Below, piece by piece: positions 42,683 through 51,858 of a DNA stretch of 64,000 bases; the first letter of the stretch is position 1, and every line of letters starts with the position of its first letter. Source of the DNA: Sutcliffiella horikoshii. GTDB lineage: Bacteria > Bacillota > Bacilli > Bacillales > Bacillaceae_I. The notes beneath the pieces are model-generated. The model saw only the letters and a list, made by a program, of their open reading frames with translations, did not search any database and was not told the DNA's origin. Position numbers and translations under genes: made by a program. Location of the stretch: NCBI RefSeq assembly GCF_019931755.1, contig NZ_CP082918.1:1344001-1408000 (forward strand), written 5' to 3'.

Positions 42683-42946
42683 ATGGGATATGTTTTACCA
42701 GTGCAAATGGATACCTACACACAATATGCGAACCGAACTGTTTCCGAAAAACAACGGATTAAACTTGATCCAGTATTTAGACCGGCTTTTTATAAGGTGG
42801 ATCCCCAGCAGTCATGGGAAGAGATTCATAAAAATTTACAGCACAATCAGGCTAATCGAAAAAAAGAAAAGCAAGCTTCAGGCATTTCAGACAAATTATT
42901 GGCCGACATAACAGGAAAAGGACGCTTCTTTCACGAAACCATATAG
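42683..42946 (+). CDS. Uncharacterised small protein (87 aa)
   Basis: ATG 42683 (MGYVLPVQMDTYTQYANRTV) after AAGGGGAG. 87 basic, hydrophilic residues with a Lys/Asn-rich middle (NQANRKKEKQASG). Start is certain because the upstream ATG at 42678 is followed by a stop. No family recalled; in B. subtilis the unknown gene yjcE lies near yjcD, but I cannot confirm the match. Transcribed toward the MBL hydrolase gene, 30 nt away. Confidence 0.7.
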   Translation: MGYVLPVQMDTYTQYANRTVSEKQRIKLDPVFRPAFYKVDPQQSWEEIHKNLQHNQANRKKEKQASGISDKLLADITGKGRFFHETI

Positions 42947-42976
42947 TAGTTCAAAGATATAGGGAGTGTGTGTTAC

Positions 42977-43885
42977 GTGGAGTTTCATCCGATAACAGAT
43001 AACGTTTATTATTTTCAAGGGTCCGTCAATATTGGGTATGTAAAATTTTCCGATACGGAAGGAATGCTCATTGATGCCGGACTTGAAGAACAGGCGATGA
43101 AAAAAGTGTTAAAAATTTTAAAAGCTGAGGAACTGCCAATAACGCATCTATTCATTACGCATGCACATGCCGATCATTATGGCGGAGCGGAATATTTGCA
43201 AAGGCAACAAAAGGTCTTTACCATGGCACCTAAATTTGAAGCTGCCATCCTGCAAGAACCAATGCTCGAGCCATTGTACTTGTTTCACGGTGTGAATCCC
43301 ATTCAGGAATGGAGGAACAAGTTTTTGGAGGGGAAACCGGTTAAGGTGGATGTTATTCTCGAAGAAGCAGGTGAGGTGAGAGTGGGGGAGTCCCGCTTTC
43401 AAACAGTCGATTTGCCTGGACATAGTTACCATCAATTCGGCGTGATCGTCGAGGATATTCTTTTTGCCGCTGACGCCTATTTTGGTGTGGAAATCCTACA
43501 TAAACATGGCATTCCTTATACTGTTGATGCAAAACAGACAATGGAAAGCCTTGAAAAAATAAAAAAACTCCCGTGTGCAGGAGCGGTGCCTGGACATGGA
43601 AGCTATGAAAAAAATCATCTTTCTACCATTGAGGAAAATTTACAAGTTCACGACCAAATTGAAAATTTACTATATTCACTGGTGGATCAAGAGGAAGACG
43701 GAATTTCCATTGAACAGTTAGTTACAAGAGCTTGTACGGAAAAAGAAATCACTATTCGCAATGTGCCGTCATTTATGTTGTTCCGAACGGCCGTGACAGC
43801 ATATTTGACTAAATTGATTCAAGAAGGTCGTGTGGAGATTTTAGTCCGCAACAATCAATTGGTCGTGGCATCCTCTTCTGAATAA
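42977..43885 (+). CDS. Metallo-beta-lactamase-fold hydrolase
   Basis: 302 residues from GTG 42977 (MEFHPITDNVYYFQG), after GGGAG. Zinc ligands are visible in THAHADHYGG (near residue 57), GHSYHQFG, DAYFGVE and PGHGS (near 207). A C-terminal helical domain (about 225-300) resembles the winged-helix tails of some MBL proteins. Substrate unknown. Its last 31 nt overlap, tail to tail, the end of the DUF421 gene on the other strand. Confidence 0.92.
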   Translation: MEFHPITDNVYYFQGSVNIGYVKFSDTEGMLIDAGLEEQAMKKVLKILKAEELPITHLFITHAHADHYGGAEYLQRQQKVFTMAPKFEAAILQEPMLEPLYLFHGVNPIQEWRNKFLEGKPVKVDVILEEAGEVRVGESRFQTVDLPGHSYHQFGVIVEDILFAADAYFGVEILHKHGIPYTVDAKQTMESLEKIKKLPCAGAVPGHGSYEKNHLSTIEENLQVHDQIENLLYSLVDQEEDGISIEQLVTRACTEKEITIRNVPSFMLFRTAVTAYLTKLIQEGRVEILVRNNQLVVASSSE

Positions 43886-44559
43886 GGCATTACATAGATT
43901 GGCTTTCCTTCTTCCCATTCGGCAAACACGATGTCTTGTGGGGTATGGTAGCCGATTTTTTTTATTTCGTTTAACAGCCATTGCTCAGACAGGTTGAATT
44001 CATCTAAATTGTCCTTTAAAACTTCTCCATCAGAAATAACCGGAATAGGAAGGGTGACCGCTTTAAAAGGAATGTTGAGATCTTCGTTTAGAGGTTGAGC
44101 ATATGGGTGCTTCTTTAAAACACTAACTGTCCCATCCGTTTCAAGGATGGCATATTCGACTTCTTGAATGGAGAAAGCCCCTTTTGAACGAAGAAGGTGT
44201 CGCAGCTGGTCAATATCTAGTTTGGACTTCTTCAATTCCTTTTTATTAATGATGCCTTTATGTATGACGATAGACGGTCTGCCTTCTAATAATCCTCTTG
44301 TTTTGCGCACTTTCTGTGTGATCGTTTCAAGTAAAAAGACCAACAGCCCCCACATACCTAGTGCGAAGATAATTTTAACCACTCCAATATCATTATCATA
44401 CAACGCATTTCCTACAAGTTCCCCTAATACAAGTGCGGAGATAAAATCGAACGGTGTTATTTGAGTGATTTGTGTTTTCCCGAGTAACTGGGTAATGAGA
44501 AATAGTGAAAAGAAACCAATTACCAATTCTACTGCAATACGACCGTAGTCCATCATCAT
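43855..44559 (-). CDS. DUF421 / DUF3290-type membrane protein
   Basis: 234 residues with three N-terminal helices and LGKTQITQITPFDFISALVLGELVGNAL, then a soluble part (SIVIHKGIINKKELKKSKLDI; FSIQEVEYAILETDGTVSVL). Same general family as the DUF421 protein at 37087, but clearly a different subgroup. Tandem ATG codons at the start; AAAGGATG upstream. The 3' end overlaps the MBL gene by 31 nt. Confidence 0.9.
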   Translation of the reverse strand: MMMDYGRIAVELVIGFFSLFLITQLLGKTQITQITPFDFISALVLGELVGNALYDNDIGVVKIIFALGMWGLLVFLLETITQKVRKTRGLLEGRPSIVIHKGIINKKELKKSKLDIDQLRHLLRSKGAFSIQEVEYAILETDGTVSVLKKHPYAQPLNEDLNIPFKAVTLPIPVISDGEVLKDNLDEFNLSEQWLLNEIKKIGYHTPQDIVFAEWEEGKPIYVMPYSEEDATTN

Positions 44560-44630
44560 GATTATGTCATCCTTTATGTTGGGTCCTTGAAAGTAGTATT
44601 AGTATGGAGGGGGAAAAGTATGAAAACAAA

Positions 44631-44671
44631 AAAGATATCTCTCGACAGGTTTCCCTTGGAGAGATATCTTT
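44631..44671. terminator. Terminator of the yjcG-yjcF unit
   Basis: Stem AAGATATCTCTC / GAGAGATATCTT with T tracts on both strands. Confidence 0.88.
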
Positions 44672-45097
44672 TTAGATGTTTTTCGTCATGGTCACATGGG
44701 GGATTCCGGCATCCATAAATATGTCGGAAACCGTTTCGTATCCAAGTTTCGCATAAAAAGGTTCAGCATGTGTTTGCGCATTAAGCTTTAATACATGCAT
44801 CTCTTTTGTTTTTGCATATTCTTCAATGGTATTCATGATAAGACGTCCGGCACCTTTGGATGTACGATGGGAAGGAAGGACACAAATTCGCTCCACTTTG
44901 CCGATGCCCTCAACAATGCGAAAACGCCCGGCACCAACTGCTTGATCATCATCATACAAAACAAAATGTGTAGAGTCTTCTTCGTATTGGTCAATCTCTT
45001 CTTCAAGAGGCACATTTTGCTCTTCCACAAATACCGTTTTCCTTACAGAATAGGCATCCTGCAGTTCTTTCTCTGTATCTACAACTTGTACATGCAA
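44672..45097 (-). CDS. yjcF: GNAT-family N-acetyltransferase YjcF
   Basis: 141 residues. Acetyl-CoA-binding segment VERICVLPSHRTSKGAGRLIMNTIEEYA and C-terminal AEPFYAKLGYET are classic GNAT. Substrate unknown. It follows yjcG by 3 nt, as in B. subtilis, so the two are one transcript ended by the hairpin at 44631. The ribosome site AAAGGAT lies in the end of yjcG. Confidence 0.93.
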   Translation of the reverse strand: MHVQVVDTEKELQDAYSVRKTVFVEEQNVPLEEEIDQYEEDSTHFVLYDDDQAVGAGRFRIVEGIGKVERICVLPSHRTSKGAGRLIMNTIEEYAKTKEMHVLKLNAQTHAEPFYAKLGYETVSDIFMDAGIPHVTMTKNI

Positions 45098-45100
45098 GGG

Positions 45101-45622
45101 TCAGCAATCCTTTCCAAAGCGGAATGTTTCATAAACCGTCCACATGCCATCTTCTAATTGATAAAGAAGGTGGAAGCGGTCAACCATCTCTTCATGTTCA
45201 ATATTGGTCATTTTTAATTGACCTAAAACATCTGAGTGTTCATCGTCTGATAAGTTTTGCCCGATTGTTATATGAGGCACATAGGAAAATTCACGGTTAT
45301 CTTGAAAATATCCGTTGCCGGAATGTAGCTTTTCATGTAGTGATAAAAGTTCGTCTGTTGGATCGACTTTAAGATAAATGACATTGTTTACCGGAGCAAA
45401 AGAGCTCACTTTATAGATGTTCAAAGGGATTGGTGTAGTATCTTTTGCGATAGCTGCAAGCTCATCGGTCACTGATTTCATATCATTTTCATCAATTTCG
45501 AATGCTGTTTTTAATGTCACGTGCGGCGGAATCAGTGCGTAGTGAGCATCATAACGTTTTCGAAATGAATTTGCGAGATCTTGTAATTTTTTGGTCGGAA
45601 AAATAGCTATTCCATATTTCAT
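45101..45622 (-). CDS. yjcG: 2'-5' RNA ligase / 2H phosphoesterase superfamily protein YjcG
   Basis: 173 residues with two HxT motifs of 2H phosphoesterases: HVTLKTAFE near residue 34 and HITIGQNLS near 115. Fold and length fit B. subtilis YjcG, whose structure has been solved but whose substrate is unknown. RBS GGAGGG precedes ATG. Upstream of yjcF in the same transcript. Confidence 0.94.
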   Translation of the reverse strand: MKYGIAIFPTKKLQDLANSFRKRYDAHYALIPPHVTLKTAFEIDENDMKSVTDELAAIAKDTTPIPLNIYKVSSFAPVNNVIYLKVDPTDELLSLHEKLHSGNGYFQDNREFSYVPHITIGQNLSDDEHSDVLGQLKMTNIEHEEMVDRFHLLYQLEDGMWTVYETFRFGKDC

Positions 45623-45745
45623 CCAATATCCCTCCTATTAGCGATTGTAATATAGTAACTTATGTTCTTATTTTATCTTAATTTTTTTCAAAAGAATAGA
45701 AAAGTTTCCCTTTCATTCTTAAATAACTATTCGTGTTGCATAACT

Positions 45746-45874
45746 CCTGTAGATTTCCGTTACGGATATTCGCTTTCCGCGGGGCGGTGCTTGAGCCTCC
45801 TCGCTGCGCCGTGGGGTCTCAAGTCTACCGCTACCTCCCGCCGGAGTCTCATATCCTGCACTCCAATCTACAGG
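45746..45874 (-). repeat. Structured intergenic repeat, copy 4 (inverted)
   Basis: Core blocks as in other copies; outer arms CCTGTAGATT / AATCTACAGG. Confidence 0.85.
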
Positions 45875-45888
45875 GAATCTCACTTAAA

Positions 45889-46614
45889 TTACGATAGCAT
45901 TTTTGGTAAGGCTTGTTTTAGGTCTGGTTGCCAGTAGGTCCAAGTGTGTGTGCCTTCGAATTCTTCGTAATAAACGGAGAATCCTTTTTCTTTCATTAAT
46001 GTATGAAGTGCCCGGTTTGGTTTGATAAAATTCTTCTTCTCTCCATTTGTAGTCGGAACTTCCGTTTCCTTTGTACCGATTACATGGTAGAGGGAGAGGA
46101 AGGATGGTTGACTGAATTCTTCCACTTTATTCATGACCTTTTCATCCACATATGGTGATTGCATGATGACTTTGCCAAATGTATGTGGGTATGACAGAGC
46201 GGTCATCAGTGACACAGTTGCTGCTAGGGAATCCCCAATTAAAGCTCGTCCCATTCCCATTTGATAGGATGGATATTTTTCATCGATATATGGTGTCAAT
46301 TCATGTGCAAGAAAGCGGATATATGCACTGTTCTTGCTTCCGTCTGGATGGTACTTCTCCCAACGATCTTTTACGTTTTTGTAAGGGATGCCTACAATGA
46401 TCGTATTTTGCATTTCGTTTGCGGCAAGCAGTTTGTCGGTGGTGCTTCCGATGCGACCGAGTGTGAAATAGTCTTTACCATCCTGTGCTATAAGAATGTT
46501 GTATTTATAGAGTGGTGAATAGTTAGCTGGTGTATATACCATTAGAGTCATTTCTTCATTAAGTTCGTTGCTGTATAGCGTGAATTCTTCAATACGCCCA
46601 ACGTTTTTACTCAT
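45889..46614 (-). CDS. yjcH: Alpha/beta hydrolase, esterase D-like, YjcH
   Basis: 241 residues; nucleophile serine in ALIGDSLAATVSL (G-D-S-L), and the catalytic His in EGTHTWTYWQPDL near the C-terminus. Resembles enterobactin/ferric-siderophore esterases and the esterase D family. GGAGG precedes ATG. In B. subtilis yjcF-yjcG-yjcH are contiguous; here a repeat element separates yjcH from yjcG. Confidence 0.92.
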   Translation of the reverse strand: MSKNVGRIEEFTLYSNELNEEMTLMVYTPANYSPLYKYNILIAQDGKDYFTLGRIGSTTDKLLAANEMQNTIIVGIPYKNVKDRWEKYHPDGSKNSAYIRFLAHELTPYIDEKYPSYQMGMGRALIGDSLAATVSLMTALSYPHTFGKVIMQSPYVDEKVMNKVEEFSQPSFLSLYHVIGTKETEVPTTNGEKKNFIKPNRALHTLMKEKGFSVYYEEFEGTHTWTYWQPDLKQALPKMLS

Positions 46615-46754
46615 TGTTTATTACCTCCTGTGATGCCTTTATCTATTGTGGTAAGCGCTTTATCGTTTATCATATCATATTTTTATCAAATTTGTTGAAT
46701 GGTAAGCTTTGTTGTCGAGAGTTAATTACAATAGGAGCTTTATGAACTCCCTAT

Positions 46755-46880
46755 TTCCTTTCGTTTCAGTTGTTCGCTTTCCACGGGGCGGTGCTTGAGC
46801 CTCCTCGCTGCGCTGTGGGGTCTCAAGTCTACCGCTACCTCCCGCTGGAGTCTCACAACTTACACTCCAGTCAAACGGGG
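46755..46880 (-). repeat. Structured intergenic repeat, copy 5 (inverted, decayed arms)
   Basis: Core GGGGCGGTGCTTGAGCCTCC and TCTCAAGTCTACCGC retained; outer arms (TTTCGTTTCAG.. / ..CCAGTCAAACG) pair only partly. Confidence 0.75.
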
Positions 46881-46909
46881 GTTGTCAAAAATAATTTTAA
46901 TTATTTTCT

Positions 46910-46946
46910 GTCAATATATTGACCTTTTTCACATACGTTATATAAT
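46910..46946 (+). promoter_or_regulatory. Promoter of the ABC operon with a perfect 14-bp palindrome over its -35
   Basis: TTGACC (46919-46924), 16-nt spacer, TATAAT (46941-46946). The palindrome GTCAATATATTGAC (46910-46923) covers the -35, a typical repressor-operator position. The regulator is unknown. Confidence 0.65.
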
Positions 46947-47014
46947 ATATTTTATCCAATTAATCCGATTAATCTAATATGGATTATGCGAAAAGTGTAA
47001 AGTAGGTGCATAGG

Positions 47015-47788
47015 TTGTTTTTACAGATATCAGATATTACGAAAGTTTATACACAACAAAATGTTGAGAATAAAGTGCTTTCATCTATAAATGTTGACAT
47101 ACAAGAGGGTGAATTTGTTTCCATCCTTGGGCCATCTGGCTGCGGGAAATCCACCTTGCTTTCTATGGTGGCTGGATTGCTTAAACCGACAGAAGGAGAA
47201 ATCCGACTGAAGGGATCGGTAATTACAAAGCCAGGGAAAGATAGAGGAATGGTGTTTCAGCAGGCTGCCTTGTTTCCGTGGATGACCGTGGAAGAAAATG
47301 TTCTATTTGCGATCCGAGATATGAAAGACAAGGAAGAAAGAGAGAAGAGGGCTCTTCATTACTTAAAAATGGTGCAGCTTGGTAGTAACCTTAAACAATA
47401 TCCGCATGAATTATCAGGTGGAATGCAGCAAAGAGTGTCTATTGCACGAGCCCTAGCCATGGATCCGACTGTTCTATTAATGGATGAACCGTTCGGCGCA
47501 CTAGATGAACAAACGCGATTGCGTCTTCAACAGGAACTAGAAACGATTTGGTTGCAGACGAAGAAGACCGTTTTGTTTGTCACACATAGCATTCATGAAT
47601 CAATTAAACTCTCAGATCGGATCCTTGTGATGGGAACAAGACCTGGAACTATTATTGCAGACATCAAAGTAGATGCGGCTCGCCCGCGTTTACGGACAAA
47701 TGAAGAGGTTGCCCTTTTGGAATCTCAAATCAGTGCAATGTTGGAAAAAGAGATTGATAAGGTTGTAGAGGAGGAGTTGAGACGATGA
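47015..47788 (+). CDS. ABC transporter ATPase, nitrate/sulfonate/taurine type
   Basis: 257 residues with Walker A GPSGCGKST, Q-loop VFQQAALFPWM, signature LSGGMQQRVSIARAL, Walker B VLLMDEPFGALDEQTR and the switch His. Closest to SsuB/TauB/YtlC-type importers. The start is taken as TTG 47015 (MFLQISDITKVY) after AGTAGGTG; a GTG at 47006 is possible. First gene of the three-gene importer operon; overlaps the permease gene by 4 nt. Confidence 0.93.
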   Translation: MFLQISDITKVYTQQNVENKVLSSINVDIQEGEFVSILGPSGCGKSTLLSMVAGLLKPTEGEIRLKGSVITKPGKDRGMVFQQAALFPWMTVEENVLFAIRDMKDKEEREKRALHYLKMVQLGSNLKQYPHELSGGMQQRVSIARALAMDPTVLLMDEPFGALDEQTRLRLQQELETIWLQTKKTVLFVTHSIHESIKLSDRILVMGTRPGTIIADIKVDAARPRLRTNEEVALLESQISAMLEKEIDKVVEEELRR

Positions 47789-48540
47789 AAGCTGGAGTAA
47801 AACGCCTCATATTCTTTGCCTCCTTATTTATCATTTGGGAAGTGGTGGTGCTGTTAATCGGTTGGTCACCTGCCGTGATGCCAAAACCATCCAATGTGGC
47901 AGTGGCCCTTTATCAAGGCTTTATGGATAAAACATTACTTTATGATTTAGGGGCGAGTTTCAAGCGCCTCGGTGTGGGACTGTTTTTGGCTCTAATTATC
48001 GGAACCTTGCTTGGAATTTGGCTTGCTAAGTCAAAAACAGCAGATGAAACAGTAGGGACGCTTGTCCTTGCACTGCAAAGTGTGCCAAGTATTGTTTGGT
48101 TGCCGCTTGCGATTATCTGGTTTGGATTTAATGAAACGGCCATCATTTTTATCGTTACTTTAGGTGGAACACTCGTTATGACCATTAATATGAGGATGGG
48201 AATCAAAAGCGTCCCGCCTTTATATATAAAAGCTGCTTCCACGATGGGAGCTAGTGGTGTTGAAATGTTTTGGAAAATAATTTTGCCTGCATCCGTTCCA
48301 TATGCGGTGACAGGTGCAAGGCTTGCATGGGCGTTTGCTTGGCGAGCGCTGATGGCGGCTGAATTACTTAGTATGGGACCTGGGTTGGGGTACACGTTGA
48401 AATATGCAGCTGATTTCGGACAGATGAGTCTGGTGTTCGGCGTCATTATCATCATTTGTGTGATCGGTTCAGTGGTAGATCTAGTTATCTTCCAGCGCTT
48501 CGAGAAAAATGTTATCAAACGCTGGGGCTTGGATTCATAA
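47785..48540 (+). CDS. ABC transporter permease, nitrate/sulfonate/taurine type
   Basis: 251 residues, six membrane helices, and the coupling segment KAASTMGASGVEMFWKIILPASVPYAVTG typical of SsuC/TauC-like binding-protein-dependent permeases. Overlaps the ATPase gene (ATGA) and is followed after 24 nt by the lipoprotein gene. Confidence 0.94.
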   Translation: MKAGVKRLIFFASLFIIWEVVVLLIGWSPAVMPKPSNVAVALYQGFMDKTLLYDLGASFKRLGVGLFLALIIGTLLGIWLAKSKTADETVGTLVLALQSVPSIVWLPLAIIWFGFNETAIIFIVTLGGTLVMTINMRMGIKSVPPLYIKAASTMGASGVEMFWKIILPASVPYAVTGARLAWAFAWRALMAAELLSMGPGLGYTLKYAADFGQMSLVFGVIIIICVIGSVVDLVIFQRFEKNVIKRWGLDS

Positions 48541-48564
48541 ATAGAGAGCATGGGAGGAAAAAAG

Positions 48565-49560
48565 ATGAAAAAAGGTTGGTTGATTATCAGCGCATTATTT
48601 TTATTAGCAATGGGGGTCCTTACTGGCTGCGGTTCAAGCACAAGTGGATCAAACGGCAAAGAGAAAGTTGTTATTGGATATTTTCCTAATATCGATCATG
48701 TGCCAGCGATGGTTGCTCGTGAGAAAGCATTATATGAAAAAGCCCTTGGGGATCAATATGAGGTGGAATACAAGACATTCCCTGATGGTGGAGCGTTTAT
48801 GACAGCATTGAAAACAGGAGACATCCAAGGCGGCTTAGTTGGACCTGGTCCGGCTATGAACAACTATGTAAGCGGAGCGGATGTGAAAGTGGTAGCCGGA
48901 GCATCTTCTGGAGGAACGGTAATCATAGCAAGTAAAGAAAGTGGAATTACATCTGTGGAAGGGCTTGATGGTGCCACATTTATCACGCCTGGAGTTGGTT
49001 GTACGCATGACGTTCAGATGGAAACATTTTTACAAGATTACGGCCTTTCTTCAGCTCGTATTGGCGGAAGCATGAAACATGTAACTGGAAATCCTGCACA
49101 ATATGCAGGAATGTTTGAATCTGAAAGTGTAGATGCAGCAGCAGTTCCAGAGCCGTGGGCTTCCTTGTTATCCATCGAGCACGGTGCTAACATTCTTGTT
49201 GACAGTAATGAGATCTCCTTTGGAACTACTCTACCTAACACCATCTTTGTTACAAGCGGTAAGTTGATTGATGAAAATAAAGATCTGGTACAAAAATTAG
49301 TAGATGCACATCAAGAGTCAGTGGACTTCATTTCTGAAAATCCAGAAGAATCAAAAGATATTGCCATCAATTCTATTAAAGAACTGACAAACCAAGAACT
49401 ATCAAAAGAAGTTATTGATTCTGCGTGGGAAAGAATTCGCTTCACTCATGAAGTAGATGCAGAAGTGGTCCAGGAATTTGCAAACTCGTCCTTTGAACTT
49501 AAATTCTTGAAGGAAAAGCCTGACTTCAAAAATTTCATTGATTCACAATTTGTTAACTAG
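48565..49560 (+). CDS. ABC transporter substrate-binding lipoprotein (NMT1/SsuA-like)
   Basis: 331 residues from ATG 48565; the frame is open to 48550 but that part contains the GGGAGG ribosome site. Lipobox LTGC at about residue 21. The mature protein follows the SsuA/ThiY/NrtA pattern: VVIGYFPNIDHVPAMVAREK, GDIQGGLVGPGPAM, ITPGVGCTHDVQMETFLQ, VDAAAVPEPWAS. Substrate cannot be read directly; alkanesulfonate, taurine or a thiamine precursor are candidates. B. subtilis YtlA is a possible equivalent. Confidence 0.92.
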   Translation: MKKGWLIISALFLLAMGVLTGCGSSTSGSNGKEKVVIGYFPNIDHVPAMVAREKALYEKALGDQYEVEYKTFPDGGAFMTALKTGDIQGGLVGPGPAMNNYVSGADVKVVAGASSGGTVIIASKESGITSVEGLDGATFITPGVGCTHDVQMETFLQDYGLSSARIGGSMKHVTGNPAQYAGMFESESVDAAAVPEPWASLLSIEHGANILVDSNEISFGTTLPNTIFVTSGKLIDENKDLVQKLVDAHQESVDFISENPEESKDIAINSIKELTNQELSKEVIDSAWERIRFTHEVDAEVVQEFANSSFELKFLKEKPDFKNFIDSQFVN

Positions 49561-49570
49561 CATTTCATAA

Positions 49571-49605
49571 GAGTGTCGGGCTATAATGGTCTCGACACTT
49601 TTTTA
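49571..49605 (+). terminator. Terminator of the ABC operon
   Basis: Stem AGTGTCG / CGACACT with T6. Confidence 0.85.
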
Positions 49606-49624
49606 TGAGTTTGGAGGAATATTC

Positions 49625-50209
49625 TTGAAAAGACTTTGGCCGATATTGTCATTTGTAATCTTACTTGCTCTGGCTGGTTGCGGAAGCAGTGAAGTTAATT
49701 TAGATGAAGAATTTTCAATGAAACTTGAGGTTGGAGAGCTTGATGGAGTAAATCAAGATAAGCAGAGCTTCACTAGTTCTAAACATGAAGGGGAATTTTG
49801 GTTAGCTAATTTTATTTTCACTAACTGTGATACAGTTTGTCCTCCAATGACGGCCAATATGGCAAGGATGCAGCGGGAAATGAAAGAAACAGGCGTGGAA
49901 GTGCCAATTGTTTCTTTTAGCATCGATCCTGAGAAGGATACTCCGGAAGCTTTAAAGGAATATGGTGATTTGTATAAAGCGGATTATCAGTCATGGGATT
50001 TTGTTACAGGCTATAATCAGGAAACGATAGAGCGGTTTGCAAATGTATCATTTATGGTGCCGGCTTCCAAAGAAGAAGGTTCAGATCAATATATGCACAG
50101 TACGAGTATCTTCTTAGTGGATAAAGAAGGATATGTACGGGAGTCCTATAGCGGTTTGGATGTGCCTTTAGAAGAAATCATGGAAGACTTAGAAAAAGTA
50201 ACAGATTAA
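49625..50209 (+). CDS. SCO1/SenC-family copper chaperone or thiol protein, lipoprotein
   Basis: 194 residues from TTG 49625 after GGAGGA. Lipobox LAGC near residue 20. Thioredoxin fold with the copper/redox motif C-D-T-V-C in FTNCDTVCPPMTANMARM and the distal ligand His in MHSTSIFLVD. SCO proteins deliver copper to the CuA site of cytochrome c oxidase; B. subtilis YpmQ/ScoA is such a protein. The terminator ahead of it suggests its own promoter. Confidence 0.93.
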   Translation: MKRLWPILSFVILLALAGCGSSEVNLDEEFSMKLEVGELDGVNQDKQSFTSSKHEGEFWLANFIFTNCDTVCPPMTANMARMQREMKETGVEVPIVSFSIDPEKDTPEALKEYGDLYKADYQSWDFVTGYNQETIERFANVSFMVPASKEEGSDQYMHSTSIFLVDKEGYVRESYSGLDVPLEEIMEDLEKVTD

Positions 50210-50301
50210 CATAGGATTATTACGTTTTCCCTTTAACACTCATATGATGTCATATGGGTGTTTTGTATTTTAGAAAAACATGAAAAATATGGGGGGAAAC
50301 G

Positions 50302-51177
50302 ATGGAAATAACAAAAACAAACAACCTCTCTAAAAAAGAATATGAAGAAGTGGTTAATCTTTTGAAGAAATGCGAGTTTCATGATGGCTACGAAATAAGT
50401 GCCAGTATTAATTTATCCATGATTAAAAAAGGGGACACCACTCATCTTGGTTTAATTTTAGCGCGGGAGAAAAATGAATTAATAGGTTTTTTAGGTTTGT
50501 TTTCTTTTATAGATCCGAAAAAGATAGAACTTGCCGGGATGATCCATCCAGAATACCGAAATCAAGGGAAGTTTAGTAGCTTGCTTGAAAGTGCAAAGGA
50601 AATGACAAGGGAGCGTGATGCAGACGAGGTGCTTTTTGTTTGTCCCTCAAAGTCTGACGCTGCCATTCATCTCGCATTAAAAATGGAAGCGACCTACGTG
50701 TATTCTGAGTTCACCATGGAGTACAATGAGAAATTTCACAAAAAGTATGATTGTCTGCAAAACATGTCCATTAAAACAGCAGATCTATCTGAAGCTGGAA
50801 TTATAATGAAGCTTTTATCGGACGGATTCGATGTTGCGCCAACTGATGAAAATGTGAAGAGTCTAATTGAACGTAATGCTTCAAATCCGGGATACGAGCT
50901 GTTTCTTGTGCATGTAGATAAAACTCCGATCGCTACAATAACAGTAAGTGATGAGGAGGAATCAGTGTATTTAAGCGCATTTACGATAAATCCAGACCAT
51001 AGGGGCAAAGGATACGGTCGTGCAATATTAGAGAAAATAGTATCAGACCTTAAAGTTAGATATCCTAAAAAAGCAATAAGGTTGGATGTGGACGTAAGAA
51101 ATGAAGGAGCAATAAAGCTCTATGAGAAAGCTGGATTCAGGGTGATAGACGGGTATGATTATTATCTTGCCAAGTAA
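50302..51177 (+). CDS. Tandem GNAT acetyltransferase
   Basis: 291 residues with two GNAT units: the first (about 1-140) has GMIHPEYRNQGKFSSLLE, the second (about 155-291) has FTINPDHRGKGYGRAILEKIV and IKLYEKAGFRV. The second acetyl-CoA site is canonical; the first is more divergent. RBS GGGGGG. Substrate unknown. Stands alone. Confidence 0.9.
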   Translation: MEITKTNNLSKKEYEEVVNLLKKCEFHDGYEISASINLSMIKKGDTTHLGLILAREKNELIGFLGLFSFIDPKKIELAGMIHPEYRNQGKFSSLLESAKEMTRERDADEVLFVCPSKSDAAIHLALKMEATYVYSEFTMEYNEKFHKKYDCLQNMSIKTADLSEAGIIMKLLSDGFDVAPTDENVKSLIERNASNPGYELFLVHVDKTPIATITVSDEEESVYLSAFTINPDHRGKGYGRAILEKIVSDLKVRYPKKAIRLDVDVRNEGAIKLYEKAGFRVIDGYDYYLAK

Positions 51178-51196
51178 GGGTTTTCAAAAAATTGCA

Positions 51197-51240
51197 AATG
51201 AAGAGGTGGCAGCATCGGCTACCTCTTGTAGATTACATTG
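51197..51240 (-). terminator. Terminator of the HD-domain gene
   Basis: Stem AAGAGGT-GC / GC-ACCTCTT overlapping the stop of the HD gene; T-rich stretch beyond on the minus strand. Confidence 0.6.
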
Positions 51241-51784
51241 ATTGTTCATGTGAAGGTGATGATAGTTGTTGTTTTGGAAGATAATGTTCAACGAGTTGGT
51301 CCAGGTAGTTGATTTTTTCAAGCGCGGTAGTTTTATCAATTTGTTTATAGTGGTGGTTTCCGCCTTTTTCCTCGTCCATTTCGTCTGCAAGCTTCACTAC
51401 TTTTTGTAATGGACTTCTCTTGACGTCGATTTCAGGCAGATAGGAATCTGTATGCAAAAGGATAGCAACAGAGATCTTTTTAGCGTTTTGGGGGTTTTCT
51501 CCTAAGCGAATCAATAACTTGTGGGCACGCTCTGCACCTTTAATTGCATGAATATCATTTTCTCTGTAAAGCTCATAGTCCCATTTTCCTTGACGATACC
51601 ATTCGTAATGGCCTATATCGTGCAGAAGGGCAGCTTTAGTAGCTAAATCTACGCTTACATTATATTTAAACGCCAAATGAAAGGCATGGTTGGCCACTTC
51701 AAGGGCATGTGCAACTCCTGAGCGCTTCAAATACTTCTGTGTTATAGGGTGTGTAAAAATATCTGTAAGTGTTACTTCTCTCAT
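51233..51784 (-). CDS. HD-domain phosphohydrolase
   Basis: 183 residues from ATG 51784 (MREVTLTDIFTHPITQKYL) after GGAGGGAG; the frame is open 45 nt more. HD motifs: AHALEVANHAFHLA, AALLHDIGHYEWY (metal-binding HD), and ILLHTDSYLP. Likely acts on a nucleotide or similar phosphoester. C-terminal ~35 residues are helical and Gln/Ser-rich. Confidence 0.9.
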   Translation of the reverse strand: MREVTLTDIFTHPITQKYLKRSGVAHALEVANHAFHLAFKYNVSVDLATKAALLHDIGHYEWYRQGKWDYELYRENDIHAIKGAERAHKLLIRLGENPQNAKKISVAILLHTDSYLPEIDVKRSPLQKVVKLADEMDEEKGGNHHYKQIDKTTALEKINYLDQLVEHYLPKQQLSSPSHEQSM

Positions 51785-51858
51785 TAATATCTCCCTCCTG
51801 TAAAAATGTGTTTCTTTATAGAATATCACATATGAGGAAATGTGTGCAAGAGAAACGT

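Noticed and set aside
44620..44718. Plus-strand 32-codon frame (MKTKKISLDRFPLERY...) with strong GGAGGGGG
   Set aside because: It reads through the yjcF terminator stem and into yjcF antisense; codon content is explained by those features. Kept only as a remote possibility.
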